Assembly (NCBI GenBank): GCA_029243025.1 | Contig: JAQWSU010000018.1 | Location: 275,558-339,557, forward strand | Direction of reading: 5' to 3' | Source: Pirellulaceae bacterium | GTDB taxonomy: Bacteria; Planctomycetota; Planctomycetia; Pirellulales; Pirellulaceae | Length of the DNA: 64,000 nucleotides | Shown: positions 9,019 to 18,800 of the stretch, piece by piece | How positions within the stretch are numbered: the first letter of the stretch is position 1 | How the letters are laid out: every line of letters starts with the position of its first letter | Made by a program: the position numbers and the translations under genes | Notes under the pieces: model-generated | What the model was told of the DNA's origin: nothing | Seen by the model: the letters and a program-made list of their open reading frames with translations, nothing else | Databases searched by the model: none

Positions 9019-10490
9019 TCAAGAGCCGCAAATCACCGGCCAGCGACTCTCAAGCGAAACGGCTGAAATTTCAGACTCAAAGCGTACAAAGACGATCGCT
9101 TGCTGTGGAGTCAACTCGCGCAGATCGATATCGCCCAAATGACGCCATTCGCGCTCAACGCTCCAGGCAACTCCACATTTTGAGTGAGACAGCTGAAAAA
9201 AAGGACGTTGATGGGAACTTAATTGTCGCCAACATTCTTCGTCCCCGTAGATGACAGGTCGAGCAGCTCGCTGCTGTAGCCACTTTCGGTCAATACATAA
9301 ACCATAGGCTTCAAAGTCCCACCTGCTCAGATGCGGACGAAACAGTCGCCGTGTCGCAATTTCGTCATGGCTCCACTCAGTAAAACAAACAACTTTGATT
9401 GGCGATCGCGTCATGCGACAAGTAGCAATCAGCCGTTGCATCTGCAGAATCTGCTTTAACGAGCCAAGCGAGTTCCGCAAACTCGCCTCAGCAAAAAGTT
9501 GCTCGGCCAAGTACTGGTCAAGCGGTTGATCGGGCCACGGACCGTGACAGGCACGCGTCCAATGTCACAAACGAGGAACGACCGTTGTGGCACTCAGCGT
9601 TGGGTTTTGCATCGTCTCCCGCCAATCAAAACGGACCGATCACGATCGATCGACTGAATATCAGTGTGACGGCAAAGCGTCGCACCTTGCCCGACCAATC
9701 TTGTTGACAGTCTTCTATCCAGCTCCCCGGTTGATGTTACGAGCCGCACAGCTGGCGGATCAGGCAAGGAAATTCGCCACGACAATAAACGAATTAGCCG
9801 GCCCTGCGATCGCAACCCTAACACAAACACAGTGCTGGCCAACGAGAGCAGACAGGCATCTAAGTTGGGGCCAATCGGAGACACTGGCTTTTTGGCAAGA
9901 GGTGGCGAAACGATCGCGCGCATTGCCCATTGGGAACTCTTGGACCGTACAAAACATCGATCCAGCCAACTCACAGTTTTTCCGGCGAAAGAATCGACCA
10001 TCACCAGCGGCTGTATACCGTCCTGCGCCAGTTGGCTGACAAATGGGTGACACGTCGTCCGTGGAGCGGTCAGCAAGATTTGCCGCCGAGGCTCCAATCC
10101 CGTCACCACCTGCCGAAGACCAAACAACCAAAGTGATTTCGTAGACAGATTACGTCCTATCCGCGAACTGAGCACACAAACAAACTGTCCATGCACCCGG
10201 CCCTGAGGCCACCAGACTGCTCGCAGCCCTAGCATAGGAGTCTGCAGGCAGAAAAGCATCGCACGTCTTTGCTGGCACGCTTGAAGCCTGCTTACAATTC
10301 GAGTCGACCGTTGCCCGACCGTCTTCGCTTGCCAGGCGTGAAGCAGGTCTGGCAACAGATTCGGCTCGCCACCACCTGCCGTTTCTCGGCGACCCGCTAC
10401 AACGCTTAGAAAAACTTCATGGAGCTTGTTCAGTTCTGACATACGTTTTCTATCTCGCCACGATCTTCCCAGGAACTTTTCCAGTGACAA
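9019..10490 (-). pseudogene. Disrupted hypothetical gene (two out-of-frame parts)
   Basis: Two minus-strand reading frames appear to be halves of one former gene. The upstream part (10490, or the ATG at 10442, to 9594) contains coherent protein such as ILLTAPRTTCHPFVSQLAQD but ends abruptly in a basic KTQR tail. The downstream part (163 residues from a TTG at 9510) stays open and protein-like for another 18 codons upstream, reading HWTRACHGPWPDQPLDQYL, until a TGA at 9567-9565. Joining them needs one frame change near 9600 and read-through of that TGA. The downstream half has RWDFEAYGLCIDRKWLQQR and REWRHLGDIDL segments that I associate with uncharacterised planctomycete proteins. Function unknown. 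Confidence 0.6.
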
Positions 10491-10775
10491 ATTAGGTCAA
10501 ACAGCCGGGATTCGTCAAAGTCGCATGGCAGTCGCTCTTTTCGCTCAAGCCGAACCTGTTTATTCTGCTCTACAACTTTGCAACATCTGCATCAAACGCG
10601 AGAAAATGCCGTCTGGCTTGTTTCTCGAGTAACCATTCAACGTATCATGAGAGCAATCGGCGGCGCTCCGATCAATCTTGGCGTCAACGACGATTACCTC
10701 GTTCCAACGGCTCGATAATCACCGCATTGATGCATGTTGGGAATTCGACTTTCACTCCACGGATGATCAAGATAA

Positions 10776-11555
10776 ATGATTAACCTTCAGGGACATCGGG
10801 CCTTGGTGACGGGCGGAACACAGGGCGTCGGCGCTGCCATCGCCTATTCGCTGGCGCAAGCTGGTGCAGACGTCGTCCTGCATGGACTTACGATCGACGA
10901 ACAAGCGCATGCGACCGCTGCCGCATGTCGTGAGACAGGAGTTGAGGTCGGTTTGATCGACGGAGATTTGTCGGGGCCAACCGAATCAGCCGTGCAACGA
11001 GTCTTTGAACAGGCCCAAACGACGCTGCCTGGCATCGATATCTTAATTAACAACGCCGGCACTTACGCCGATCTGCCGTTCCTTGACATGACCTATCAAT
11101 CATTTGAACGGACGATGCGATTGAATGTCTTTTCCTATTTCTTTTTGAGCCAAGCCTTTTCCAGACAGTGGGTCAACGATAACACTGCGGGTCGCATCCT
11201 TTTGATTGGCTCAATCAACGGTCGGCTTGCGGAACCGACCCATTCAGGCTACGACACTTCCAAGGGGGCGATCGAAATGATGGTCAAAACCCTGTGCGTT
11301 GAACTGGCTCCACATCAAATTCGTGTTAACGGTCTTGCCCCCGGTCTGTTTCGCACGCCACTCACATCTTCCGCGTTGGATCAGCCGGGAGTTTTACAGT
11401 GGATGCAACAGCACACACCGAACGGGCAAGTGCCCGGACCGGAGGTTGCGGGCGCCGCAGCCGCATTTCTCGTCAGTGACGTGGCGGACCACATTCACGG
11501 GCAAATGCTATTAATTGACGGCGGCATGAGCGTTTGGCAACAACCCGATCTTTAG
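10776..11555 (+). CDS. Short-chain dehydrogenase/reductase
   Basis: 259 residues, a classical SDR with a Rossmann fold using NAD(P)H. The cofactor glycine motif TGGTQGVG, the NNAG motif, the catalytic Ser in LIGSINGR, and the YDTSK catalytic pair are all present, as is the C-terminal LLIDGGMSV. It resembles 3-oxoacyl-ACP reductase or sugar-alcohol dehydrogenase-like members. The substrate cannot be assigned. It is flanked by the disrupted gene and the YbjQ pair and seems to be a single-gene unit. Confidence 0.88.
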   Translation: MINLQGHRALVTGGTQGVGAAIAYSLAQAGADVVLHGLTIDEQAHATAAACRETGVEVGLIDGDLSGPTESAVQRVFEQAQTTLPGIDILINNAGTYADLPFLDMTYQSFERTMRLNVFSYFFLSQAFSRQWVNDNTAGRILLIGSINGRLAEPTHSGYDTSKGAIEMMVKTLCVELAPHQIRVNGLAPGLFRTPLTSSALDQPGVLQWMQQHTPNGQVPGPEVAGAAAAFLVSDVADHIHGQMLLIDGGMSVWQQPDL

Positions 11556-11568
11556 ACGTGAGACGAAT

Positions 11569-12069
11569 CTAGATTTGAGTCGGTTCGCGATAGTAAGCAG
11601 TCCCGGTTGCCAAGAGGGAAGCCACAACGATATTTTTTTTCCGAGCCGGATCCCGACCGCCAATCTGTACCGTATCGATTTGCACACAACACACAGCATT
11701 ATATCCCAGCTCAAGCGATTGTTCCTTGATGCGGAGAAGCGCCTCTCTGCGGCCCCGTTCCAACAACGTTTGAAAGCTGCTAATCTCCCCGCCAAACAGA
11801 TTCTTGATGGTGCCGAGAAAAGTTTTCAGATAATCGCTGCTGATGACAACTTCCGACACCACCAAGCTGGGCACTAATTCATGCTGAGGAACGGGGTCGG
11901 TATAGGCGTGCGTCTGCGTGACCAAGACCTTTTGAGTTGCTGCCTCACGACGATCTAAATCGGCAAGATGTTTTTTTTCAATTTGCCGTCCAAGTGTCAG
12001 CCCCAATAGAAGCAGGGCCATCGGCACACCGAAGGCCAACCCCAACTCAAACAGAATGAACGGATGCAT
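11569..12069 (-). CDS. YbjQ-type heavy-metal-binding-domain protein with N-terminal membrane anchor
   Basis: About 166 residues. The first 35 form a single membrane segment (LAFGVPMALLLLGLTLG) followed by a charged linker. The rest is a YbjQ-like domain with FGGEISSFQTLLERGRREAL and YNAVCCVQIDTV, matching the pattern of the upstream paralogue. A TTG at 12105 overlaps the upstream stop, but the ATG at 12069 starts just before the membrane segment. YbjQ proteins form pentamers and have been called heavy-metal-binding domains; their role is not settled. This copy would present the domain at the membrane. Confidence 0.75.
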   Translation of the reverse strand: MHPFILFELGLAFGVPMALLLLGLTLGRQIEKKHLADLDRREAATQKVLVTQTHAYTDPVPQHELVPSLVVSEVVISSDYLKTFLGTIKNLFGGEISSFQTLLERGRREALLRIKEQSLELGYNAVCCVQIDTVQIGGRDPARKKNIVVASLLATGTAYYREPTQI

Positions 12070-12101
12070 TTCAGCTGCTCCTATCAAAGACCCACCAAAT
12101 A

Positions 12102-12428
12102 TCAAACCGTTTCGGGAGCGACCGTGACGGCGGTGCCGTAAGCAAATAACTCGGACGCACCGGCCGAGATCGAGCTCGTAGTGAACCGCACGTTCAAGAC
12201 TGCATTGGCACCCAACTGCTGGGCTTGAGCCAACATACGCTGCATTGCTTCTTGACGCGATTCCGTCAAAAGTTCGGTATAGCCAACAAGTTCTCCGCCA
12301 ACCAAATTTTTCAGCCCGGCAGCGATATCTCGGCCGGCGTGCTTCGCCCGCACTGTATTACCTTGGACAATCCCTTTGACTTCTAAAATTCGATGACCTG
12401 GGACCGTATCTGTATTCACTACAATCAT
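12102..12428 (-). CDS. ybjQ: YbjQ family protein
   Basis: About 108 residues, the normal length of the family. The sequence runs through VPGHRILEVKGIVQGNTVRA, GGELVGYTELLTESRQEAM and GANAVLNVRF to a short beta tail. An upstream start at 12506 is open, but the ATG at 12428 has a GGGAGAG ribosome-binding site and begins exactly where the domain does. It lies immediately upstream of a membrane-anchored paralogue with which it is probably cotranscribed. Biochemical function unknown. Confidence 0.88.
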   Translation of the reverse strand: MIVVNTDTVPGHRILEVKGIVQGNTVRAKHAGRDIAAGLKNLVGGELVGYTELLTESRQEAMQRMLAQAQQLGANAVLNVRFTTSSISAGASELFAYGTAVTVAPETV

Positions 12429-12601
12429 GACAAGCTCTCCCAAGTCCGAGGCCGAAACCCAAACGATCAGTTCCACAATTGTGATGGTGACCTCGTCGAC
12501 CAACAAGTGGTCGGATAAGATTTAAAAGATTGAAATCAACTGATTTCGGGGGAAATATCCCGTCGAACCGACCCTCCGTCGAAGATTGACTTGGAGATTT
12601 A

Positions 12602-14251
12602 ATGCAGACGGCAATCAGCGCACTCGGCCTACTGATAATGGTTTTCCTGGCGTGGTTGATGAGTTCCAACCGCCGCCAGCTCAATTGGCGAATCATCTTC
12701 GGTGGATTGGCGCTTCAAATCGCATTTGCCTTGTTTATCTTGCGCACGACCCCGGGTCGCCTGATGTTCGACGGCATCGGGGATTTATTTAGGGCTTTGA
12801 ATTCAAATGTCGAAGCGGGATCATCGTTTCTATTTGGTTTGAACCCTAGGTCGGATGATGAACTGTTACCTCCGACCTATGCGTTGTTAAGGTCGTTCGC
12901 ATTTGGAGTCTTACCGACGATCATTTTCTTCTCGTCCTTGATGTCGATCCTGTATCACCTGGGAATCATGCAACGCTTAGTCAATTTGATCGCTTGGATC
13001 ATGCAGAAAACACTCGGCACTTCGGGAGCCGAGAGCTTGTCGGCCGCTTCCAACATCTTTGTCGGTCAAACCGAGGCTCCGCTGGTCATTCGACCCTACA
13101 TTTCGAAAATGACAACGTCGGAATTGAATGCCGTGATGGTAGGCGGCTTTGCCACCATTGCTGGAGGTGTGATGGCGGCATTCGTCGAGATGGGTGTTGA
13201 CGCTGGTCATCTCGTGACCGCATCCGTGATCTCCGCACCCGCCGCCCTACTCATTGCCAAAGTGATGCTACCGGAAACGGAGCAACCAGAAACGTTAGGC
13301 CCAGTAAAAAATCTGCCTGGAATCGAACATGTCAATTTAATTGAAGCAGCCGCGGCGGGCGCAAGCGACGGCTTGAAACTGGCGTTGAACGTAGGCGCTA
13401 TGCTAATCGCGTTCCTCGCCTTACTGGCCATGGCTAATGGCCTATTGGGTTGGGTGGGCGACCAGTTTTACGATCTGACGAATTATCTGTTTCAGCTACC
13501 CCGCGGAACAACTTGGAGCCTAGAATTATTCTTTGGCTATGCATTCGCGCCGTTCGCCTGGGTCATGGGAATCCCTACCGAAGACTGCCGCAAGGCAGGC
13601 GAATTGCTGGGGGTCAAGATGGTTGCCAACGAGTTCCTGGCTTATGACGGTCTCGGCAAATGGGCGAAAGAAACGGGTGAAGCGGCCCCCAATCCACGTT
13701 CGATTGTGATCATGACTTATGCACTCTCTGGCTTCGCAAACTTCAGCTCAATTGGAATCCAATTAGGCGGAATTGGCGCCATTGCTCCAGAAAGACGCTC
13801 GGACTTAGCTCGTCTGGGACTTCGGGCGATGTTTGGCGGAACCTTAGCAGCCTTCATGACGGCCTGCATCGCAGGTATTCTGTTACCCTCGATTCCAGCA
13901 CCTGTCGAGAATCGGCCGATCGAACGACCCAACACAGTCTCAACCTCCACGAACTCCGTCAAAATCAAAACGGTTCGGCAACAGGTGATTCAATGTGGTT
14001 TCGACGAATTCAGCCGCCTGTGCAACGTCAATCAACAGAATTCTCAAATCAGGAACGAATTCCGAAATGACTTGCCGACAAGCCCCACATGGAGCATGAC
14101 CGCCCTGAGTGGCTATTGCGAGAATCGAGAATTTACGTTGTCCAAGCGAAACGGCGTTTTGCACCGCGACCCGCTCTGCACAAACCGTCAAGCCAAACGA
14201 CCCATTCTCCACGTTGCAGCCCGTGTGCAGCGCCCCTTGCTCATCAAGTAA
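12602..14251 (+). CDS. nupC: Concentrative nucleoside transporter (CNT/NupC family) with long C-terminal tail
   Basis: 549 residues. The transporter part has many hydrophobic helices and the CNT hallmarks GQTEAPLVIRPY, MTTSELNAVMVGGFATIAGG and the C-terminal YALSGFANFSSIGIQLGG. It imports nucleosides by ion symport at the inner membrane. CNT proteins usually end near residue 430-440. Here about 105 further residues follow; they are hydrophilic, have no recognisable domain and overlap the cytidine deaminase gene on the other strand by 312 bases. The tail may be a read-through after loss of the original stop. Together with deoA and cdd, which face it, this is a pyrimidine nucleoside salvage locus. 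Confidence 0.88.
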   Translation: MQTAISALGLLIMVFLAWLMSSNRRQLNWRIIFGGLALQIAFALFILRTTPGRLMFDGIGDLFRALNSNVEAGSSFLFGLNPRSDDELLPPTYALLRSFAFGVLPTIIFFSSLMSILYHLGIMQRLVNLIAWIMQKTLGTSGAESLSAASNIFVGQTEAPLVIRPYISKMTTSELNAVMVGGFATIAGGVMAAFVEMGVDAGHLVTASVISAPAALLIAKVMLPETEQPETLGPVKNLPGIEHVNLIEAAAAGASDGLKLALNVGAMLIAFLALLAMANGLLGWVGDQFYDLTNYLFQLPRGTTWSLELFFGYAFAPFAWVMGIPTEDCRKAGELLGVKMVANEFLAYDGLGKWAKETGEAAPNPRSIVIMTYALSGFANFSSIGIQLGGIGAIAPERRSDLARLGLRAMFGGTLAAFMTACIAGILLPSIPAPVENRPIERPNTVSTSTNSVKIKTVRQQVIQCGFDEFSRLCNVNQQNSQIRNEFRNDLPTSPTWSMTALSGYCENREFTLSKRNGVLHRDPLCTNRQAKRPILHVAARVQRPLLIK

Positions 14252-14350
14252 CGCCGCCCCGACTGCGAACTGGGAGTACGGTGCATATGCGAACTGTCGA
14301 GCGGCTATTGCCGCCTCGACGATCTCTTCAATTCTACCATCACGCGTCAT
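13940..14350 (-). CDS. cdd: Cytidine deaminase
   Basis: About 136 residues, the size of the short homotetrameric cytidine deaminases that convert (deoxy)cytidine to (deoxy)uridine. The zinc site is intact: CNVENGSFG, CAERVA with the catalytic Glu, and PCGACRQ giving two Cys. The opening YAPYSQFAVGAALL is also diagnostic. The ATG at 14350 is chosen because upstream residues are not conserved. It follows deoA on the same strand, so deaminated uridine can pass to the phosphorylase. Its 3' half lies antisense to the transporter gene tail. Confidence 0.92.
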   Translation of the reverse strand: MTRDGRIEEIVEAAIAARQFAYAPYSQFAVGAALLDEQGALHTGCNVENGSFGLTVCAERVAVQNAVSLGQRKFSILAIATQGGHAPCGACRQVISEFVPDLRILLIDVAQAAEFVETTLNHLLPNRFDFDGVRGG

Positions 14351-14394
14351 GTTTGATCTTTCGTTGGATATCCCAAAGTGAATCAATGCCAACA

Positions 14395-15699
14395 TCAACA
14401 ATCATCGATAGTCAATCGTTCAACGATTAACGGCGGTGCGTTTACAATCTGATTCGCTGAGATCGTAATCGCCTGAAGCACCGCATCAGAAACGGCTTCG
14501 ACAGCCTTGGACCTACCAAAGACTCGGATCATCGGCTGGCCCACTTTCACTTCGTCCCCAATCTTAACCAACACCTCAAAACCGGCTGCCGCATCAATCT
14601 GATCGCTAATCACCTTTCTTCCTGCTCCGAGTAAGATAAGTGCATGCCCCAGTTCTCTACCATCAAAGTGGCTAACCCAACCCGCTGTTGTTGCGCAGAG
14701 GGTTCGCGGTGGATAACTACCAAATTGCTGATTGAGATTTCCGCCTTGAGCATTGACCATTTCGACAAACTTGTCGTAGGCAGCACCATTTTGAAGCTGT
14801 CGATTCAAGAGTTTCATCACTGAATCAGGATCCGTCGTTCTGTCACGGTCTCTCATCAATTCGCCACCCAGTGCAACCACAAGTTCCCTGACTTCGGACG
14901 GACCTTCTCCCTGCAAGACTTGAATCGATTCTTGCACCTCCAGCGCGTTGCCCACCATGCGGCCCAGCGGCTGATTCATATCTGAAAGCAACGCGGTTGT
15001 CTTGACACCCAGTCGTTCACCCACGCTCACAAGATTTTGTGCGAGATAGCGGGCAGCCTGAGAATCTGCCATGAACGTGCCAGACCCGAATTTGACGTCC
15101 AGTACTAAACGGTCAAGAGACTCAGCTAACTTCTTACTCAAGATGCTGGCGGTGATCAACGGAACCGATTCGATGGTCGCGGTTACATCTCGCAGCAAAT
15201 AAAGTTTTCGATCAGCCGGAGCTAAGTGAGAATTGGCGCCACTGATCACACATCCAACAGTTTCAGTTTGTTGTCGAATTTCATCGATCGTCAATGTAGT
15301 TCGAAAACCTTCAATGGCCTCCAACTTGTCTAACGTCCCTCCGGTAATCCCCAACCCACGACCAGAAATCATCGGAATGTGCAAATCACACGAGGCCAAG
15401 AGCGGTGCGAGAATCAGCGACACCTTGTCACCGAGACCTCCTGTTGAGTGCTTGTCGACCTTTGGAACATTATCATTCCAAGTCAGACGCTGTCCGCTAT
15501 CCAACTTGTGCTGCGTCAAAGCCGTTGTCTCAGCCAACGTCATGCCACGAATGCAAATCGCCATGGCTAAGGCAGCCATCTGGTAATCTGGAATTTCCCC
15601 GGCCGTGTAAAGATCAACAAATTCCGCAATTTCGTCGGACGTCAACTCTAGGCCGTCTCGTTTTCGCGCAATGATCTTCGCAGGAATCACCATTACCAC
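14395..15699 (-). CDS. deoA: Pyrimidine-nucleoside/thymidine phosphorylase
   Basis: 434 residues, the full length of the family. It cleaves thymidine, deoxyuridine or uridine with phosphate to a base and (deoxy)ribose 1-phosphate. The phosphate-binding signature KHSTGGLGDK is at residues 83-92 and ISGRGLGITGGTLDKLEAI follows. The order of an N-terminal helical domain and a C-terminal alpha/beta domain is kept. It is the first gene of a unit with cdd and converges on the nucleoside transporter gene. Discrimination between DeoA and Pdp substrate range is not possible by eye. Confidence 0.92.
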   Translation of the reverse strand: MVMVIPAKIIARKRDGLELTSDEIAEFVDLYTAGEIPDYQMAALAMAICIRGMTLAETTALTQHKLDSGQRLTWNDNVPKVDKHSTGGLGDKVSLILAPLLASCDLHIPMISGRGLGITGGTLDKLEAIEGFRTTLTIDEIRQQTETVGCVISGANSHLAPADRKLYLLRDVTATIESVPLITASILSKKLAESLDRLVLDVKFGSGTFMADSQAARYLAQNLVSVGERLGVKTTALLSDMNQPLGRMVGNALEVQESIQVLQGEGPSEVRELVVALGGELMRDRDRTTDPDSVMKLLNRQLQNGAAYDKFVEMVNAQGGNLNQQFGSYPPRTLCATTAGWVSHFDGRELGHALILLGAGRKVISDQIDAAAGFEVLVKIGDEVKVGQPMIRVFGRSKAVEAVSDAVLQAITISANQIVNAPPLIVERLTIDDC

Positions 15700-15851
15700 C
15701 GTCCCTTGTCAGGTTGTTGCAATGAGACACCGTTTTAGACAGTTCGAGCGACGCTGGCGAGACCAAACCCCAACTGACGTGAAATGCTGACCTTTTCGCG
15801 CCGAAATGATCACCCAAACTCGCGGCAAGATAGGTTTTCAATTCGAGCTAT

Positions 15852-18800
15852 CTAAATGCCAAGATCATCAGTGAATAACGCAAGGTCCAGCTTTTGTAAT
15901 TGGGTCAGATCACTGGGCGAAAGGCGACGATCACCTTCCGACAACGATGGTTCGATCAATTCCAATCGATCGTCCTGAGCATGCGAGACAGCAACTTTTG
16001 ACGGAGCCATCGCAGCAAGAATCGGGGACGCAAACACACTTTGTTCGACATCGGTGACTGCCTGTTGATCCGCAAACAGTTGATCGGCCAACATGGCACT
16101 TGTCAGCGAAACATCGGAGCGAGGCGAGGGAACCGGCAAAGGCAAACTAGCATTCGTTGCATTCAAAACTAACAATGCGTCAATAGGAGTGATCGATTGA
16201 TCGGCATTGACATCCGGATATTTGACGCCTTCGATGCGAGCTTCGATCTGATGAGCGCCAACGTTGTTGAGTTCATTGATAAGTAACAACGCATCCAAGG
16301 GCGAAACGTGGCCATCGTCGTTGACATCAAGCGGATTCCCAGGATTGGTGTACTCCTCTGACTGGCTGGGAAGCAACAAGGTGGGAGGATCAAAATTACC
16401 AACCAACGGCAAAGCGAATTCATCGCCAAACTGAGCAAACAAATCGTTGCCGAACGGCGTTGGCGTGTAATCAATCGTGGGCCAACTGTTGACTGGATCA
16501 TCGGGCGGACTCATTCGGTTCAACAAGGATTCACCGCCAGAAACCAGAAAGTACCACTCCGAGGCCGCCCGTCCCAAGACGCCAGGACGATCGGGCACCC
16601 AAATCCCAAGATCATCAAATCCATCTTGGTCCATGTCGGCAGCAACCGGTCGCTCCCGAACACCAATGAATCCAAAGTTGATAATGTGCTCGGCAAATCC
16701 GTCCCAACCACGAAGTGATCCGTCCGCCAAGTCAATCATGAATTGATCATCGGCCCAGGTTGCCAAATCATCGAATCCATCTCCATCAAAGTCACCCACA
16801 AATGGGTAACCTGTCAAATTACTTCGGACGATCGCATCCGTCTTAAAATCGTGGTCCGTGTCAAAATACCAAGCTTGGCCGTCAAAAACCGCGACCTCAT
16901 CGCCATTCTCGTCATTCGCATCGAAACGGCCTGCAACCGGCAAACCGTTGGCGTCATTCGGATCACGACGATCAATATTGGGAACTCCATCGTTATCCGT
17001 ATCGACCAACCAGCGAAACGTATCATCGAATTTCCCATAGCTGGCAAGCTTGTCGTAACCATCGGTCAGATCATCGGGCCTCAAGGCGAAATTGCCCGCA
17101 AAGACTTCATCACTGGTGAAGCCAGCTCGGTAAACAATATCGCGATTGGTAAAGTCCAAATTCTCTGGATCAAATGCAAAATTGCCGTTGGTATCGACCC
17201 AAATCGTCCCCGCGCCCCAGACCCCGAGCTCAGGCCGACTGTCAATCGTGAATCGTGCGACGAATTCCCCACCTGGCACCCCATCTCCCGATGGAAAAAC
17301 GGGAGCCACCGGTGTCCGGCCCGGCGATCCTTCAAAGGGCGAAGCGGCGCCTGATTCACCATCGAGCGAGTTACCGGCGCGATCAGTAATTGAATCCGCG
17401 ACTGTCAACGTGTATCGATCATCCGGCAAGGGCTCGGCGAGAACCAATATGGCTTGCGTCAGCAGCTGACCTGTCGCGGTGACTTCGGCCTCGACTTCAA
17501 CCCGCGCGATCGGCATGTTTCCGTTGGCGTCACCGACGAGTTGATAGTGACCCTCCTCGCTAAGAAGCTGAGAGACCGCCGCATCAAAATCGATGCCGGC
17601 GCGATCAGGTCCATCTGAAACATGAATCACAATGCGATCCAGGATCGGGTCGGGACCGCTGGCAGGTTTCGGGTCAAACAGACTCGGGTAGCCTTCGACA
17701 TCCTGAGTCACGTTAACGATTTTGGGACCTACCGAGTCAACGATCAAATCGAACGAAGAGCTTTCGCGATTTCCCGCGGGATCTTCGTAGGAAACCTCCA
17801 CAACATGCGACCCTTCCGCCAAAGGCGTCACGGTGGAGAGACTCCAATTGCCGTCAAGTTCAAATGGTTGATGCGGGGGTTGTATTGCCTCGTCTCCGTC
17901 GTAGGGAACCGCGACAGTCGTGCCCGCTGGTAGACCATCGATTGTCACCGTCACAAGCCCGTTGGCTTCGGCTCGACCGGTAAAATCAGGTGTGCGATCT
18001 CGCGTGACACCGTCGAGAAAAGTTGAAAACGCTCCATTAATCCCCGAGTCACTATCCGGATGCAACGCGACTTCACCGCGATAGCCGGTGCGGTCGACAA
18101 GCAACGGCAACAAAAAGTCATGACTCAAATTACCGGCCCGATCCTCTACTTCTAATTTCAGATTGTGCAATCCTTCCGGCAAAGTGATTGGAGTTGTCGC
18201 AAGCTGTGTTTTGGACGTTAACCCATCCAACAAATCGTCGATTGCAGCGTCATCGGATGAACGATACACCAAAAGCTCATCTCCGGATTCCGATCGAGCA
18301 TAAAGCCGATACTCCAGATTCTGACCATCGGGAAAGAGGGTCAAGTGATCGGCCTGGTGGGGATCGGATGAAGTCGCAGAGAAGACCAGCGATTCGGCGT
18401 AGGTGCGATTGTCGTCATTGTGACGTCCGGAATCGAATTCTTCCCACAGGTCGAGGAACGGCGTATTTGGCTCCAAGGTATCAATCTCAACGGTGAGTTC
18501 CGTACTGCGATTCACATTCCCCGCCGCATCCTCGAGACGAGCAAAAACCGAGTAGACACCGTCATCAAGAGGTTCAACGGTGATTTCCCACAGTCCGATT
18601 CCATCATCGGACGTTCCATCACTGTCGTCACTGTGAACCGTCGCTTCACCAACTAATTCGTTGTTCGCAAACAACAAAACACGGTTACCTACTGTCCCAT
18701 GACCGAGAAAGGCGGGGCTTTGAATCCTGGTCACATGATCGAGAGAACTGATACCACTGTCAGCGTACTCTGCTAAATCAATTGTGACGCCTCCGGGCAG

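Noticed and set aside
9587-10039. Plus-strand open frame of 150 codons
   Set aside because: Antisense to the more protein-like disrupted minus-strand gene; no motif.
16743-17354. 203-codon plus-strand open frame inside the giant protein gene
   Set aside because: It is antisense to acidic FG-GAP-like repeats, whose GAT/GAC codons give Ile/Val-rich antisense frames.
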